A DNA stretch of 64,000 bases from Cronobacter turicensis z3032 (GCA_000027065.2 FN543093.2:314074-378073); one strand, 5' to 3'. Shown: positions 1 to 21,067, counted from the stretch's first letter. Notes: generated from the sequence alone by a model not told the origin. Program-made: numbers and translations.

Positions 1-132
1 TATTTGCTCTTTAACAATCCGGAACAAGCTGAAAATTGAAACAGACATGCTGTTGCATTTCTCCGTAATAAGGAATGCGCGGTGTGTCAGAGTCTCTCAA
101 ACTCGCAGCACGAAGACTTCTTCGGGTTGTGA
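1..132 (+). other. rrl: 23S precursor leader with boxA
   Basis: This is the spacer just upstream of the first 23S gene. A boxA antitermination element (TGCTCTTTAACAA) lies at 5-17. The segment at 114-140 is complementary to the DNA just past the 23S 3' end (about 3023-3052, containing AAGAAGTCT), forming the RNase III processing stem of pre-23S rRNA. The same leader recurs almost unchanged at 40348-40479. The 16S gene and spacer tRNA of this operon lie before the window. Confidence 0.85.
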
Positions 133-3034
<2,902 letters not shown>

Positions 3035-3122
3035 ACAACGCCAAAGAAGTCTGGCGTGTTGAGAGAGATATTCAGCTTGTGACGGATAATGTTCATGGCG
3101 AAAGCGGTGAACAGACAGAATT

Positions 3123-3242
3123 TGCCTGGCGGCTGTAGCGCGGTGGTCCCACCTGACCCCATGCCGAACTCAGAAGTGAAACGCCGTAGCGCCGATGGTA
3201 GTGTGGGGCCTCCCCATGCGAGAGTAGGGAACTGCCAGGCAT
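3123..3242 (+). rRNA. rrf: 5S ribosomal RNA
   Basis: A 120-nt 5S gene starting TGCCTGGCGG and ending CCAGGCAT, so the terminal helix pairs perfectly. Position 87 of the gene (3209) is C, where both other 5S copies in the window have T; this makes the local sequence a perfect GGGGCCTCCCC run. It lies 88 bp behind the 23S 3' end, as usual. Confidence 0.98.
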
Positions 3243-3250
3243 CAATAAAG

Positions 3251-3284
3251 AACCCCTCAGCGCCGCTGAGGGGTTTTTGCTTTT
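3251..3284 (+). terminator. rRNA operon intrinsic terminator
   Basis: A GC-rich hairpin (CCCCTCAGC/GCTGAGGGG) is followed by TTTTTGCTTTTA, directly after 5S. The same hairpin with a two-base loop change ends the second operon at 43843-43880. Confidence 0.9.
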
Positions 3285-3415
3285 ATATACCTCGTTGTTC
3301 TTTATTCATAAATAACCTCGATCTTTCCTCCTTTTGCGTGCTCCGCCAATGCCAGAGAAGCTATCAAACTGCTAATCGGTTAAACTGTCCGGGTTTCGAC
3401 CTCAGGACTAATGGC

Positions 3416-4444
3416 ATGAATAACTCCCTTAAACCTTACAATACATTCGGTATTGATAAACGCGCGCAGCAGATCGTGACGGCGCACACTGCCAACGCGC
3501 TGTCTGAAGCCTGGCAGCAGGCGCATGCGGCTTCCCAAACGGTTTTGATTCTGGGGGAGGGGAGCAATGTGCTGTTTCTTGATGATTTCAGCGGCACGGT
3601 TATTCTGAACCGCATTATGGGCATACAGGTCGAGGAACAGCCTGACGCCTGGTTAATACATGCCGGGGCGGGTGAGAACTGGCATCGTCTTGTCGAGTTC
3701 ACGCTGGACCATAATATTGCCGGTCTTGAGAATCTGGCGCTTATTCCGGGTTGTGCTGGCTCTTCCCCTATCCAGAATATTGGCGCTTATGGCGTAGAGT
3801 TTAAACAATTCTGTCTGTATGTAGATTGTGTCGATCTGCATTCTGGCGAGTCGGTTCGTCTTGGTAACAGTGATTGTCACTTTGGTTATCGCGACAGCAT
3901 CTTCAAACATGATTATCAGAATCGCTATGCCATTACAGGTATTGGTCTGCGTCTGCCCAAACAGTGGTCGCCGGTGCTTACCTATGGTGATTTAACGCGT
4001 CTGTCTCCTGATACGGTCACGCCACGTCAGGTATTTAATGCGGTATGCCATATGCGTCGTACGAAGCTGCCCGACCCAAAAGAATATGGTAATGCTGGCA
4101 GCTTCTTTAAAAACCCGGTAATCACGGCGCAAGAAGCCAGTGCACTGTTTATACATTATCCGGATGCGCCGCGTTACCCGCAAATTGACGGGCAGGTAAA
4201 ACTGGCGGCAGGCTGGCTTATTGATCGCTGCGATATGAAAGGGCATCGTGTCGGTGGCGCAGCCGTACATCGCCATCAGGCGCTTGTGCTTATCAATGAG
4301 AATAATGCGACCAGTCAGGATATCGTAAAACTTGCGCATGAAGTCCGTCGGCGTGTTGGCGAAAAATTTAATGTCTGGCTGGAGCCTGAAGTCCGTTTTA
4401 TTGGTTCGGTAGGCGAGGTGAATGCTGTGGAGACGATTGCTTGA
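3416..4444 (+). CDS. murB: UDP-N-acetylenolpyruvoylglucosamine reductase MurB
   Basis: Cytoplasmic FAD enzyme that reduces UDP-GlcNAc-enolpyruvate to UDP-MurNAc with NADPH, the second committed step of peptidoglycan synthesis. At 342 aa it matches E. coli MurB, so residue numbers correspond. It shows the FAD-binding GEGSNVLF near 47, the IQNIGAYG loop near 120, Arg159 in FGYRDS, the proton donor Ser229 in NAGSFFKNP and Glu325 in WLEPEVRF. The start at 3416 is chosen from protein similarity and an AGGA motif 8 nt upstream. The open frame runs back through 5S, but that part is not coding. An out-of-frame ATGGCATGA mini-cistron overlaps the start. The last bases overlap birA by 4 nt, so the two are translationally coupled. 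Confidence 0.97.
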   Translation: MNNSLKPYNTFGIDKRAQQIVTAHTANALSEAWQQAHAASQTVLILGEGSNVLFLDDFSGTVILNRIMGIQVEEQPDAWLIHAGAGENWHRLVEFTLDHNIAGLENLALIPGCAGSSPIQNIGAYGVEFKQFCLYVDCVDLHSGESVRLGNSDCHFGYRDSIFKHDYQNRYAITGIGLRLPKQWSPVLTYGDLTRLSPDTVTPRQVFNAVCHMRRTKLPDPKEYGNAGSFFKNPVITAQEASALFIHYPDAPRYPQIDGQVKLAAGWLIDRCDMKGHRVGGAAVHRHQALVLINENNATSQDIVKLAHEVRRRVGEKFNVWLEPEVRFIGSVGEVNAVETIA

Positions 4445-5403
4445 AAGATAACACTATTCCGTTAACGCTCATTTCATTTCTTGCTGACGGCGAATTTCAC
4501 TCTGGCGAACAGCTTGGCGAAAGGCTGGGGATGAGTCGGGCAGCGATTAACAAGCATATCCAGACGCTACGTGACTGGGGCATCGACGTGTTTACGGTTC
4601 CGGGCAAAGGATATAGCCTGCCAGGCCCCATACAGTTACTTAACGAGTCTTTTATCCATTCTCATATCAAAACCGGATCGGTGACGGTGCTTCCGGTGAT
4701 TGACTCTACAAACCAGTATTTACTGGACAGGCTTTCTGAGCTCGAATCGGGCGACGTCTGTATTGCTGAATACCAGCAGGCTGGGCGAGGGCGTCGTGGG
4801 CGTAAATGGTTTTCACCGTTTGGCGCGAATTTATATCTTTCCATGTACTGGCGTCTTGAACAGGGACCAGCCGCGGCCGTCGGTTTAAGCCTGGTTATCG
4901 GCATTGTGATGGCTGAAGTGCTTCACGAACTCGGCGCCGATCAGGTGCGGGTAAAGTGGCCTAACGATCTCTACCTTAATGACAGAAAACTGGCCGGTAT
5001 TCTTGTAGAGCTTACAGGTAAAACGGGCGATGCGGCGCAGATTGTCATTGGTGCGGGTATTAATCTGGCGATGCGTCAGGTTGAAAGTGACATCGTGAAC
5101 CAGGGCTGGATTAATCTTCAGGAAGCCGGGGTAAAGATCGACAGAAACGAGCTGGCCGTCAGGTTGATTGAAAAGCTGCGCGCGTCTTTGTGGGAATTTG
5201 AGCAGGAAGGGCTGGCTCCCTTTTTAACCCGTTGGGAAAAGCTCGATAACTTTATTCACCGTCAGGTGAAACTGATCATCGGTGAACGAGAAATATACGG
5301 CATTTCACGTGGGATTGATAATCAGGGGGCGTTACTGCTGGAGCAAAACGGCATTATAAAGCCTTGGGTCGGCGGCGAGATTTCATTACGTCGCGCAGAA
5401 TGA
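4441..5403 (+). CDS. birA: Biotin--protein ligase / biotin operon repressor BirA
   Basis: Bifunctional protein: it makes biotinyl-5'-AMP, transfers biotin to AccB (encoded at the other end of this window), and as the biotinyl-AMP dimer represses bioABFCD. The product is 320 aa (321 in E. coli). An N-terminal winged helix (about 20-46, with [12 protein letters not shown] as recognition helix) is followed by the ligase domain with GRGRRGRKW (about 115-123, adenylate-binding loop) and KWPND (about 183). A small C-terminal SH3-like domain ends the protein. The start is TTG at 4441, overlapping the murB stop as TTGA, where E. coli has ATGA; a weak initiator is consistent with the low BirA level a repressor needs. 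Confidence 0.96.
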   Translation: MKDNTIPLTLISFLADGEFHSGEQLGERLGMSRAAINKHIQTLRDWGIDVFTVPGKGYSLPGPIQLLNESFIHSHIKTGSVTVLPVIDSTNQYLLDRLSELESGDVCIAEYQQAGRGRRGRKWFSPFGANLYLSMYWRLEQGPAAAVGLSLVIGIVMAEVLHELGADQVRVKWPNDLYLNDRKLAGILVELTGKTGDAAQIVIGAGINLAMRQVESDIVNQGWINLQEAGVKIDRNELAVRLIEKLRASLWEFEQEGLAPFLTRWEKLDNFIHRQVKLIIGEREIYGISRGIDNQGALLLEQNGIIKPWVGGEISLRRAE

Positions 5404-5429
5404 AAAAAGGGAGCCTGGCTCCCTTTTTT
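5403..5429. terminator. Bidirectional terminator between birA and coaA
   Basis: The palindrome AAAAAAGGGAGCC-T-GGCTCCCTTTTTT has an A-run on one side and a T-run on the other, so it can stop transcription from both convergent genes. It lies entirely in the gap between the two stop codons. Confidence 0.9.
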
Positions 5430-5438
5430 ATTGTTGCA

Positions 5439-6389
5439 CTATTTTCGTAAGCGAACACACTCCACCGCATGGTTAGCGCTTTTGGTCATTATGAGGCTTG
5501 CACGCTCGCGTGTAGGCAAAATGTTTTCTTTAAGGTTCAACCAGTTAATCTCTTCCCATAACTGTGTGGCGATATTAATCGCTTCATCTTCACTCAGTTT
5601 GGCATAGTTATGGAAATAAGAGTCAGGGTCTGTGAACGCGCCCTCACGGAATTTCAAAAAGCGGTTAATATACCAGCGTTGCAGTAAGTCTTCTGGTGCA
5701 TCCACATAAATGGAGAAATCCACGAAGTCGGAAACAAATACATGATGCGGGTCATGAGGATAATCCATACCGCTTTGCAGGACATTGAGCCCTTCAAGAA
5801 TAAGGATATCGGGTTGATTCACGACTTTATCGCCGTCGGGGATCACATCATAAATTAAATGTGAGTAAACCGGCGCGGTGACGTCCGGCACGCCTGATTT
5901 AATGTCAGAAACAAACTTCACGAGTCGGTGCATATCGTACGACTGCGGAAAGCCTTTCTTCTTCATCAAATTACGTTCTTTTAAAACAGCGTTCGGATGA
6001 AGGAAGCCATCGGTCGTGATCAGTTCAACGCGACGGTGCTCAGGCCAGCGGCTCAACAATGCCTGCAATACACGAGCAGTAGTACTTTTACCGACCGCCA
6101 CGCTACCCGCTATGCTAATGATATAAGGTATGCGCTGGCCATTGGTGCCGAGAAATTGTTCAAGCACCGCCTGGCGACGTAAGTTAGAGCTAATATAAAA
6201 ATTGAGCAAGCGCGACAGCGGCAGATAAATTTCCGCCACTTCTTCCAGAGAAAGGTCTTCGTTAATGCCCTTCAGGCGCGCTATTTCGCCTTCGGTTAGC
6301 GTCATCGGCACTGAATCGCGCAGGGCAGCCCACTGGCTCCGGTTAAACTGGAGATAAGGGGACGTTAAGGTTTGATCTTTATTACTCAT
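5439..6389 (-). CDS. coaA: Pantothenate kinase CoaA
   Basis: Type I pantothenate kinase, the first and feedback-controlled step of coenzyme A synthesis (pantothenate + ATP to 4'-phosphopantothenate). With the ATG at 6389 the product is 316 aa, equal to E. coli CoaA, and starts MSNKDQTL. The Walker A motif GSVAVGKST sits near residues 95-103, and the sequence is nearly identical to E. coli through [17 protein letters not shown] and the C-terminal ERASLI region. An upstream in-frame ATG at 6410 would add seven residues (MTGRSML) without a family counterpart. It is monocistronic and convergent with birA. Confidence 0.96.
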   Translation of the reverse strand: MSNKDQTLTSPYLQFNRSQWAALRDSVPMTLTEGEIARLKGINEDLSLEEVAEIYLPLSRLLNFYISSNLRRQAVLEQFLGTNGQRIPYIISIAGSVAVGKSTTARVLQALLSRWPEHRRVELITTDGFLHPNAVLKERNLMKKKGFPQSYDMHRLVKFVSDIKSGVPDVTAPVYSHLIYDVIPDGDKVVNQPDILILEGLNVLQSGMDYPHDPHHVFVSDFVDFSIYVDAPEDLLQRWYINRFLKFREGAFTDPDSYFHNYAKLSEDEAINIATQLWEEINWLNLKENILPTRERASLIMTKSANHAVECVRLRK

Positions 6390-6895
6390 AAGCATGCTTC
6401 TGCCTGTCATTCAGGACAAAATGAAAACCCTTTGCTCAGCGCTGTGATGCTTTCATCTTAGACCGCTTAATGGCACGCCGGGTAAGCGAGAATTTCACAA
6501 TGGGCAGGAGGGTAACATCAGATTAAAAGGAATAATAAGAAAAAATCTTCCTCGCTTTCCTTTCTCCGAAAAGCATCACGCTTCTTAGCTTTAATTGTAT
6601 AAAGCTTGTTCGCATCTGTGACGTTATCTTTTCCATAGAGTAAAACAAAGCGTTAAGAGAGACGTCGCGCCGTTTCCCCGCAAGCCATAAATCAAAAATA
6701 TTGCTGACGCAGGCAGGGCATCAATACGTGATTATGTCGAGTTGAGGTTGGCCGATAGCATGATGTCTTGGTTGGTTTTCTCTCAGATGCCGCCCGCAGG
6801 TGTGGATTATTTCATCATGAGTGGCTGAAAAGGCATCAGAAATGCGCGTTAATGCGCAAAATGTGAGCAAGAGAGCGGATTAAGCAATTTTTTTG
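6390..6895. other. Intergenic region upstream of thrU-tufB operon
   Basis: About 500 bp between divergent coaA and the tRNA-tufB operon. I see no credible coding sequence. A/T tracts near 6525-6550 and 6885-6895 fit the Fis-bound activating region known upstream of this operon in E. coli, but no Fis site was scored. The coaA promoter must lie at the left end. Confidence 0.6.
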
Positions 6896-6924
6896 TTGCA
6901 TGCGCGCGCCGCTATTCCTAGAAT
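6896..6924 (+). promoter_or_regulatory. Promoter of thrU-tyrU-glyT-thrT-tufB operon
   Basis: A -35 TTGCAT (6896-6901) and a -10 TAGAAT (6919-6924) are separated by 17 bp and followed by a GCGCGC discriminator. That discriminator is the mark of a stable-RNA promoter under stringent (ppGpp/DksA) control. The first tRNA starts 14 bp downstream of the -10. Confidence 0.85.
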
Positions 6925-6938
6925 GCGCGCTACTTGAT

Positions 6939-7014
<76 letters not shown>

Positions 7015-7023
7015 TCAAGTTCA

Positions 7024-7108
<85 letters not shown>

Positions 7109-7217
7109 CTTTTGGCTTCGCAACAGCGATGCCAGAGTTGGTCGGTAAGCCTGCCAGCTCAAGCAAGAAAGAATTTCTTTTTTGTACAGAAAGAACTGGG
7201 TAGCCGAGTTTCAGGAT

Positions 7218-7292
<75 letters not shown>

Positions 7293-7298
7293 GGATGT

Positions 7299-7374
7299 GC
7301 TGATATAGCTCAGTTGGTAGAGCGCACCCTTGGTAAGGGTGAGGTCGGCAGTTCGAATCTGCCTATCAGCACCA
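7299..7374 (+). tRNA. thrT: tRNA-Thr (anticodon GGT)
   Basis: A 76-nt cloverleaf with acceptor stem GCTGATA, anticodon GGT in CTTGGTAAG and an encoded ACCA. It reads the same codons as the tRNA-Thr at 43603-43678 but differs in the T arm. It lies 112 bp before the tufB start. Confidence 0.97.
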
Positions 7375-7450
7375 CTTCTCAATCTCCTCCCTGTTTCTCT
7401 TCTGTAGATGTATTCAACAAATTCAGGCAAACGCCTGGTTGATGTGGTGA

Positions 7451-8760
<1,310 letters not shown>

Positions 8761-8790
8761 TCGCTGATAACATTTGACGCAATGCGCAAT

Positions 8791-8818
8791 AAAAGGGCAT
8801 CATTTGATGCCCTTTTTG
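8791..8818 (+). terminator. Terminator of the tRNA-tufB operon
   Basis: The hairpin AAAAGGGCATC-ATTT-GATGCCCTTTTT begins 30 bp past the tufB stop and carries a run of five T. Confidence 0.92.
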
Positions 8819-8994
8819 CACGCTCTCGGCCCAGAACCTGGCTCATCAGTGATTTATTCCACATAATCATTGCTGAGACAGGCTCTGCAGATAGCGTAAC
8901 TCCGAAGCGCAATGTAAAAAGAGCAATTCGGTCTGGCTTGCCTCGCTTGTGCGGGGCAAAAATGTTTGTCTGATTTACTATGACAGGTTGGTTT

Positions 8995-9378
8995 ATGAGT
9001 GCGAATACCGAAGCTCAAGGAAGCGGGCGCGGCCTGGAAGTGATGAAGTGGTTGGTTGTCGCTGCGCTGCTGATTGTAGCTATCGTAGGCAACTTTCTTT
9101 ACCGTGAGATTACCCTGCCGCTGCGTGCTCTTGCGGTAGTAATTCTGATTGCTGCAGCGGGTGGTGTCGCGCTGTTGACGACTAAAGGTAAAGCTACCGT
9201 CGCCTTTGCCCGTGAAGCGAGAACCGAAGTCCGTAAGGTTATTTGGCCGACTCGCCAGGAAACGTTGCACACCACATTAATCGTGGCTGCAGTGACCGCT
9301 GTTATGTCACTGATCCTGTGGGGGCTGGATGGTATTCTGGTCCGCCTGGTATCCTTTATCACTGGCCTGAGGTTCTGA
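8995..9378 (+). CDS. secE: Preprotein translocase subunit SecE
   Basis: Essential inner-membrane subunit that clamps SecY in the SecYEG export channel. The 127-aa protein has three predicted membrane spans (about 17-38, 44-62 and 92-117), as in E. coli; the cytoplasmic loop [19 protein letters not shown] is fully conserved. The ATG at 8995 has AGG 7 nt upstream; an earlier in-frame ATG would add MTGWF and is rejected by similarity. nusG follows after 1 bp, so the two form one transcript. A 9-bp stem-loop (8938-8959) lies in its leader and may be part of the untranslated region. Confidence 0.96.
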   Translation: MSANTEAQGSGRGLEVMKWLVVAALLIVAIVGNFLYREITLPLRALAVVILIAAAGGVALLTTKGKATVAFAREARTEVRKVIWPTRQETLHTTLIVAAVTAVMSLILWGLDGILVRLVSFITGLRF

Positions 9379-9379
9379 G

Positions 9380-9925
9380 ATGTCTGAAGCACCTAAAAAG
9401 CGCTGGTACGTCGTTCAGGCGTTTTCCGGTTTTGAAGGCCGCGTAGCTACCTCGCTGCGCGAGCATATCAAATTACACAACATGGAAGAGTTGTTTGGCG
9501 AAGTCATGGTTCCTACCGAAGAGGTAGTGGAAATCCGTGGCGGCCAGCGTCGCAAAAGCGAACGCAAATTCTTCCCCGGTTATGTGTTAGTTCAGATGGT
9601 TATGAACGACGCAAGTTGGCACCTGGTACGTAGCGTGCCTCGCGTGATGGGCTTTATCGGTGGTACCTCTGACCGTCCTGCGCCAATCAGCGACAAAGAA
9701 GTGGACGCTATTATGAACCGCCTGCAGCAGGTTGGCGACAAACCGCGTCCGAAAACGCTGTTTGAACCAGGTGAGATGGTTCGTGTTAACGACGGTCCGT
9801 TTGCTGACTTTAACGGCGTGGTGGAAGAAGTCGATTACGAGAAGAGCCGCCTGAAAGTGTCGGTTTCTATCTTCGGTCGTGCTACCCCGGTTGAGCTTGA
9901 CTTCGGCCAGGTAGAAAAAGCGTAA
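9380..9925 (+). CDS. nusG: Transcription termination/antitermination factor NusG
   Basis: Elongation factor that binds the clamp helices of RNA polymerase through its N-terminal domain, suppresses pausing, and uses its C-terminal KOW domain to contact Rho or ribosomal protein S10 (NusE). The protein is 181 aa, as in E. coli. The NGN domain covers about 1-120 ([23 protein letters not shown]) and the KOW domain about 128-181 ([21 protein letters not shown]). It also joins the rRNA antitermination complex formed on the boxA sites in this window. It is cotranscribed with secE. Confidence 0.97.
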   Translation: MSEAPKKRWYVVQAFSGFEGRVATSLREHIKLHNMEELFGEVMVPTEEVVEIRGGQRRKSERKFFPGYVLVQMVMNDASWHLVRSVPRVMGFIGGTSDRPAPISDKEVDAIMNRLQQVGDKPRPKTLFEPGEMVRVNDGPFADFNGVVEEVDYEKSRLKVSVSIFGRATPVELDFGQVEKA

Positions 9926-9954
9926 TCTGAGTTCGAAAAACCAGCGGTTAACCG

Positions 9955-9983
9955 TTGCACAGGGCGCGAGATTGGAATACAAT
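9955..9983 (+). promoter_or_regulatory. Promoter of rplKA
   Basis: A -35 TTGCAC (9955-9960) and a -10 TACAAT (9978-9983) with a 17-bp spacer, followed by a CGCGCC discriminator. It is nearly the same as the E. coli L11 promoter and lies about 90 bp before rplK. Confidence 0.85.
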
Positions 9984-10018
9984 TTCGCGCCTTTTGTTTT
10001 TATGGGGTCAACCCATAA

Positions 10019-11212
<1,194 letters not shown>

Positions 11213-11220
11213 TTCGTCTC

Positions 11221-11249
11221 TTTACGTGGGCGTCGGATTTGTCTACAAT
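11221..11249 (+). promoter_or_regulatory. Promoter of rplJL-rpoBC (PL10)
   Basis: The -10 TACAAT at 11244-11249 is preceded 17 bp upstream by a weaker -35, TTTACG (11221-11226). Its position and sequence match the known E. coli PL10 promoter. Confidence 0.75.
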
Positions 11250-11503
11250 CTTACGCCCATTGTTCTGCTAAGCAGAGCATAAAAGATTTTCGGTTGGAGC
11301 CTGGCCTTATCCAGGCCTCCGTCCAAGACCGCAGGTGTTTCGCAAGAGACTTAATTCCCTGCGTAGACGGTGACAGAACCTGAAGAATATTTTTTAAGTA
11401 GTCTTTGGCTTGTTTCTGCTCACCGTATTTCGACGCTCTTTCGTACGATTGAGTGAAGTGAGTTCCGGGACTTGTCCCGGCTAAAATCCAGGAGCAAAAG
11501 CTA
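11250..11503 (+). promoter_or_regulatory. rplJ leader, L10-L7/L12 autoregulatory RNA
   Basis: A roughly 250-nt untranslated leader with several local dyads (for example GGTTGGAGCCTGGCC...GGCCTCC near 11292-11322). In E. coli this leader binds the L10(L12)4 complex to repress rplJL translation. Conservation here is by eye; the fold was not computed. Confidence 0.65.
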
Positions 11504-12001
11504 ATGGCTTTAAATCTTCAAGACAAACAAGCGATTGTTGCTGAAGTCAGCGAAGTAGCCAAAGGCGCGCTGTCTGCAGTAGTTGCGGATTCCCGTGGCG
11601 TTACTGTAGACAAAATGACTGAACTGCGTAAAGCAGGTCGCGAAGCCGGCGTATACATGCGTGTTGTTCGTAACACCCTGCTGCGCCGTGTTGTTGAAGG
11701 TACTCAGTTTGAGTGCCTGAAAGACGCGTTTGTTGGTCCGACCCTGATTGCATATTCTATGGAACACCCGGGCGCTGCTGCTCGTCTGTTCAAAGATTTC
11801 GCGAAAGCGAATGCAAAATTTGAGGTTAAAGCCGCTGCCTTTGAAGGCGAGCTGATCCCGGCGTCGCAGATCGACCGCCTGGCAACTCTGCCGACTTACG
11901 AAGAAGCAATTGCACGCCTGATGGCAACCATGAAAGAAGCCTCTGCTGGCAAACTGGTTCGCACTCTGGCTGCTGTTCGCGATGCGAAAGAAGCTGCGTA
12001 A
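11504..12001 (+). CDS. rplJ: 50S ribosomal protein L10
   Basis: L10 anchors the L7/L12 dimers to the ribosomal stalk base and, with them, represses this mRNA. The product is 165 aa, as in E. coli, starting [15 protein letters not shown]; the C-terminal helix (about 135-165) carries the L7/L12 docking sites. AGGAG lies 8 nt before the ATG. rplL follows after 51 bp. Confidence 0.98.
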   Translation: MALNLQDKQAIVAEVSEVAKGALSAVVADSRGVTVDKMTELRKAGREAGVYMRVVRNTLLRRVVEGTQFECLKDAFVGPTLIAYSMEHPGAAARLFKDFAKANAKFEVKAAAFEGELIPASQIDRLATLPTYEEAIARLMATMKEASAGKLVRTLAAVRDAKEAA

Positions 12002-12052
12002 TCGCGTATTTGCTTACGTACAAAACTTATTCTGATATTCAGGAACAATTAA

Positions 12053-12421
<369 letters not shown>

Positions 12422-12460
12422 GCCAACCCTTCTGGTGGCAGCCTGAGAAATCAGGCTGAT

Positions 12461-12492
12461 GGCTGGTGACTTTTTGGTCACCAGCCTTTTTG
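12461..12492 (+). terminator. Attenuator between rplL and rpoB
   Basis: The hairpin GGCTGGTGAC-TTTTT-GGTCACCAGCC is followed by TTTTT. In E. coli the equivalent element stops most but not all polymerases, setting the ribosomal protein to RNA polymerase ratio. A second small stem (GCCTGA/TCAGGC, 12441-12456) precedes it. The rest of the 317-bp gap up to rpoB holds, in E. coli, an RNase III site. Confidence 0.85.
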
Positions 12493-12738
12493 CGCTAGGG
12501 GACCAGTAGCGTTTCACACTGTTTTACTGCTGGTTACCCGTCAATGCTTGTTTCTATCGACGACTTAATATACTGCGACAGCGTTTCGGCACTGTGTAAA
12601 TCGCAATGAAATGGTTTAAGCGTGATAGCAACAGGTATTGCGAAAAGTGTTCCACTTTTCGGTCAACAAAATGGTGTTGCATAAACTGTCCCTTCGATGG
12701 ACAGAGTGGGTCGACTTGTCAGCGAGCTGAGGAACCCT

Positions 12739-15700
12739 ATGGTTTACTCCTATACCGAGAAAAAACGTATTCGTAAGGATTTTGGTAAACGTCCACAAGT
12801 TCTGGATGTTCCCTATCTCCTTTCTATCCAGCTTGACTCGTTCCAGAAATTTATCGAGCAAGATCCTGAGGGTCAGTACGGTCTGGAAGCAGCTTTCCGC
12901 TCCGTATTCCCGATTCAGAGCTACAGCGGCAATTCGGAACTGCAATACGTCAGCTACCGTCTTGGCGAACCGGTGTTTGATGTTAAAGAATGCCAGATCC
13001 GTGGCGTGACCTATTCGGCACCGCTGCGCGTTAAGCTGCGTCTGGTGATCTACGAGCGCGAAGCGCCGGAAGGCACCGTTAAAGACATCAAAGAGCAAGA
13101 AGTTTACATGGGCGAAATTCCGCTCATGACCGATAACGGTACCTTTGTTATCAACGGTACTGAGCGCGTTATCGTTTCTCAGCTGCACCGTAGCCCGGGC
13201 GTGTTCTTTGACAGCGACAAGGGTAAAACTCACTCCTCTGGTAAGGTGCTGTATAACGCACGCATCATTCCTTACCGTGGCTCCTGGCTGGACTTTGAGT
13301 TCGATCCGAAAGACAACCTGTTTGTCCGTATCGACCGTCGTCGTAAGCTGCCGGCAACGATCATCCTGCGCGCGCTGGATTACACCACTGAGCAGATCCT
13401 TGACCTGTTCTTTGAGAAAGTGGTTTTCGAAATCCGCGACAACAAGCTGCAGATGGAGCTGATTCCGGAACGCCTGCGTGGTGAGACCGCCTCTTTTGAT
13501 ATCGAAGCAAACGGCAAAATTTACGTAGAAAAAGGCCGTCGTATCACTGCGCGTCACATCCGCCAGCTCGAAAAAGACGAAATCAAACTCATCGAAGTTC
13601 CGGTGGAATACATCGCGGGCAAAGTGGCGGCGAAAGATTACGTGGATGCTTCCACTGGCGAGCTGATCTGCCCGGCCAACATGGAGCTGTCCCTGGATCT
13701 GCTGGCGAAACTGAGCCAGTCTGGTCACAAACGTATCGAGACGCTGTTCACCAACGACCTCGATCACGGCCCGTACATGTCTGAGACCGTACGCGTCGAC
13801 CCGACGACCGATCGCCTGAGCGCGCTGGTTGAAATCTACCGCATGATGCGTCCTGGCGAGCCGCCGACGCGTGAAGCGGCGGAAAGCCTGTTTGAGAACC
13901 TGTTCTTCTCTGAAGATCGTTACGATCTGTCTGCGGTTGGCCGCATGAAGTTCAACCGTTCTCTGCTGCGTGATGAGATCGAAGGTTCCGGTATCCTGAG
14001 CAAAGCTGACATCATCGACGTGATGAAGAAGCTCATCGATATCCGTAACGGTAAAGGCGAAGTGGATGATATCGACCACCTCGGCAACCGTCGTATCCGT
14101 TCCGTTGGCGAAATGGCGGAAAACCAGTTCCGTGTTGGTCTGGTGCGTGTAGAGCGTGCGGTAAAAGAACGTCTGTCTCTGGGCGATCTGGATACCCTGA
14201 TGCCGCAGGATATGATCAACGCCAAGCCTATCTCCGCTGCGGTAAAAGAGTTCTTCGGCTCCAGCCAGCTGTCTCAGTTTATGGACCAGAACAACCCGCT
14301 GTCTGAGATTACGCACAAGCGTCGTATCTCTGCACTGGGCCCGGGCGGTCTGACGCGTGAGCGCGCAGGCTTCGAAGTTCGAGACGTACACCCGACCCAC
14401 TACGGTCGCGTATGTCCTATCGAAACGCCGGAAGGTCCGAACATCGGTCTGATCAATTCCCTGTCCGTGTACGCACAGACTAACGAATATGGCTTCCTTG
14501 AGACGCCGTATCGTAAAGTTACCGACGGTGTGGTTACCGATGAAATTCATTACCTCTCCGCTATCGAAGAAGGTAACTACGTTATCGCTCAGGCGAACAC
14601 CAACCTGACCGAAGAAGGCCGCTTCGCCGACGATTTGGTCACCTGCCGCAGCAAAGGCGAATCCAGCCTCTTCAGCGCAGACCAGGTTGACTATATGGAC
14701 GTTTCCACCCAGCAGGTGGTTTCCGTCGGTGCGTCCCTAATCCCGTTCCTTGAACACGATGACGCCAACCGTGCATTGATGGGTGCGAACATGCAACGTC
14801 AGGCGGTTCCGACTCTGCGCGCTGATAAGCCGCTGGTTGGTACCGGTATGGAACGTGCTGTTGCCGTTGACTCCGGCGTAACCGCCGTGGCGAAACGTGG
14901 CGGTACCGTTCAGTACGTGGATGCCTCCCGTATCGTTATCAAAGTTAACGAAGACGAGATGTACCCGGGCGAAGCAGGTATCGACATCTATAACCTGACT
15001 AAATACACCCGTTCTAACCAGAACACCTGCATCAACCAGATGCCGTGCGTGTCTCTGAATGAACCGGTTGAGCGCGGCGACGTGCTGGCAGACGGTCCGT
15101 CCACCGACCTCGGTGAACTGGCGCTCGGTCAGAACATGCGCGTAGCGTTCATGCCGTGGAACGGCTACAACTTCGAAGACTCCATCCTCGTTTCCGAGCG
15201 TGTGGTTCAGGAAGACCGTTTCACTACGATTCACATCCAGGAACTGGCGTGCGTATCTCGCGATACCAAGCTGGGGCCGGAAGAGATCACCGCTGACATC
15301 CCGAACGTGGGTGAAGCTGCGCTCTCCAAACTGGATGAATCCGGTATCGTCTACATCGGCGCGGAAGTGACCGGCGGCGACATTCTGGTGGGCAAGGTAA
15401 CGCCGAAAGGTGAAACCCAGCTGACGCCGGAAGAGAAACTGCTGCGTGCTATCTTCGGTGAGAAAGCGTCTGACGTTAAAGACTCTTCTCTGCGTGTGCC
15501 GAACGGTGTTTCCGGTACGGTTATCGACGTTCAGGTCTTTACCCGCGATGGCGTGGAAAAAGACAAACGTGCGCTGGAAATCGAAGAAATGCAGCTCAAG
15601 CAGGCCAAAAAAGACCTGTCTGAAGAACTGCAGATCCTCGAAGCGGGTCTGTTCAGCCGTATTCGCGCTGTCCTGATCGCAGGCGGCGTCGAAGCTGAGA

Positions 15701-16767
15701 AGCTCGACAAGCTGCCGCGCGACCGCTGGCTGGAACTCGGCCTGACCGACGAAGAGAAACAGAATCAGCTGGAACAGCTGGCTGAGCAGTACGACGAACT
15801 GAAGCACGAGTTTGAGAAGAAACTCGAAGCGAAACGCCGCAAAATCACCCAGGGCGACGATCTGGCGCCGGGCGTGCTGAAAATCGTTAAGGTGTATCTG
15901 GCCGTTAAACGTCAGATCCAGCCGGGCGATAAAATGGCAGGCCGCCACGGTAACAAAGGTGTTATCTCCAAGATCAACCCGATCGAAGATATGCCTTACG
16001 ATGAAAACGGCACGCCGGTAGACATCGTACTGAACCCGCTGGGCGTACCGTCTCGTATGAACATCGGTCAGATCCTGGAAACCCACCTGGGTATGGCGGC
16101 GAAAGGTATCGGCGACAAGATCAACGCCATGCTGAAGCGTCAGGAAGAAGTCGCGAAACTGCGCGAATTCATCCAGAAAGCTTACGACCTCGGTCAGGAT
16201 GTTCGTCAGAAAGTTGACCTGAACACCTTCAGCGACGAAGAAGTACTGCGTCTGGCTGAAAACCTGCGTAAAGGTATGCCGCTCGCCACGCCGGTATTCG
16301 ACGGCGCGAAAGAAGCTGAGATTAAAGAGCTGCTGCAGCTGGGCGACCTGCCGACTTCCGGTCAGATCACCCTGTTCGACGGCCGTACGGGTGAACAGTT
16401 CGAGCGTCCGGTAACCGTAGGTTACATGTACATGCTGAAACTGAACCACCTGGTCGACGACAAGATGCACGCTCGTTCCACCGGTTCTTACAGCCTCGTT
16501 ACTCAGCAGCCGCTGGGTGGTAAGGCGCAGTTCGGTGGTCAGCGCTTCGGTGAGATGGAAGTATGGGCGCTGGAAGCTTATGGCGCCGCCTATACCCTGC
16601 AGGAAATGCTTACCGTTAAGTCTGATGACGTGAACGGCCGTACCAAGATGTATAAGAACATCGTGGATGGCAACCATCAGATGGAACCGGGCATGCCGGA
16701 ATCGTTCAACGTACTGTTGAAAGAGATTCGTTCGCTGGGCATCAACATCGAACTGGAAGACGAGTAA
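12739..16767 (+). CDS. rpoB: RNA polymerase beta subunit
   Basis: Second-largest catalytic subunit of RNA polymerase. With the ATG at 12739 (GAGG at 12729-12732) the protein is 1342 aa, exactly the E. coli length; the frame opens 14 codons earlier but those residues are not in the family. The rifampicin-pocket region ([17 protein letters not shown]) matches the wild-type residues Asp516, His526 and Ser531, so no classical resistance change is seen. The C-terminal clamp region ends NIELEDE. rpoC follows after 76 bp on the same transcript. Long open frames on the opposite strand are codon-bias shadows. Confidence 0.99.
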   Translation: MVYSYTEKKRIRKDFGKRPQVLDVPYLLSIQLDSFQKFIEQDPEGQYGLEAAFRSVFPIQSYSGNSELQYVSYRLGEPVFDVKECQIRGVTYSAPLRVKLRLVIYEREAPEGTVKDIKEQEVYMGEIPLMTDNGTFVINGTERVIVSQLHRSPGVFFDSDKGKTHSSGKVLYNARIIPYRGSWLDFEFDPKDNLFVRIDRRRKLPATIILRALDYTTEQILDLFFEKVVFEIRDNKLQMELIPERLRGETASFDIEANGKIYVEKGRRITARHIRQLEKDEIKLIEVPVEYIAGKVAAKDYVDASTGELICPANMELSLDLLAKLSQSGHKRIETLFTNDLDHGPYMSETVRVDPTTDRLSALVEIYRMMRPGEPPTREAAESLFENLFFSEDRYDLSAVGRMKFNRSLLRDEIEGSGILSKADIIDVMKKLIDIRNGKGEVDDIDHLGNRRIRSVGEMAENQFRVGLVRVERAVKERLSLGDLDTLMPQDMINAKPISAAVKEFFGSSQLSQFMDQNNPLSEITHKRRISALGPGGLTRERAGFEVRDVHPTHYGRVCPIETPEGPNIGLINSLSVYAQTNEYGFLETPYRKVTDGVVTDEIHYLSAIEEGNYVIAQANTNLTEEGRFADDLVTCRSKGESSLFSADQVDYMDVSTQQVVSVGASLIPFLEHDDANRALMGANMQRQAVPTLRADKPLVGTGMERAVAVDSGVTAVAKRGGTVQYVDASRIVIKVNEDEMYPGEAGIDIYNLTKYTRSNQNTCINQMPCVSLNEPVERGDVLADGPSTDLGELALGQNMRVAFMPWNGYNFEDSILVSERVVQEDRFTTIHIQELACVSRDTKLGPEEITADIPNVGEAALSKLDESGIVYIGAEVTGGDILVGKVTPKGETQLTPEEKLLRAIFGEKASDVKDSSLRVPNGVSGTVIDVQVFTRDGVEKDKRALEIEEMQLKQAKKDLSEELQILEAGLFSRIRAVLIAGGVEAEKLDKLPRDRWLELGLTDEEKQNQLEQLAEQYDELKHEFEKKLEAKRRKITQGDDLAPGVLKIVKVYLAVKRQIQPGDKMAGRHGNKGVISKINPIEDMPYDENGTPVDIVLNPLGVPSRMNIGQILETHLGMAAKGIGDKINAMLKRQEEVAKLREFIQKAYDLGQDVRQKVDLNTFSDEEVLRLAENLRKGMPLATPVFDGAKEAEIKELLQLGDLPTSGQITLFDGRTGEQFERPVTVGYMYMLKLNHLVDDKMHARSTGSYSLVTQQPLGGKAQFGGQRFGEMEVWALEAYGAAYTLQEMLTVKSDDVNGRTKMYKNIVDGNHQMEPGMPESFNVLLKEIRSLGINIELEDE

Positions 16768-16843
16768 CTCTCGCTCAAACAGGTCACTGGTGCCGGGGTA
16801 ACACCCGGCGCCAGATTGTGCTAACTCCGACGGGAGCAAATCC

Positions 16844-21067
<4,224 letters not shown>

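Noticed and set aside
3089..3415. N-terminal extension of murB through 5S rRNA
   Set aside because: The extension translates 5S and the terminator; MurB similarity and a ribosome-binding site support the start at 3416.
8938..8959. Hairpin before secE read as a terminator
   Set aside because: On the + strand it is followed by A residues, not T, and the tufB terminator already lies at 8791-8818.
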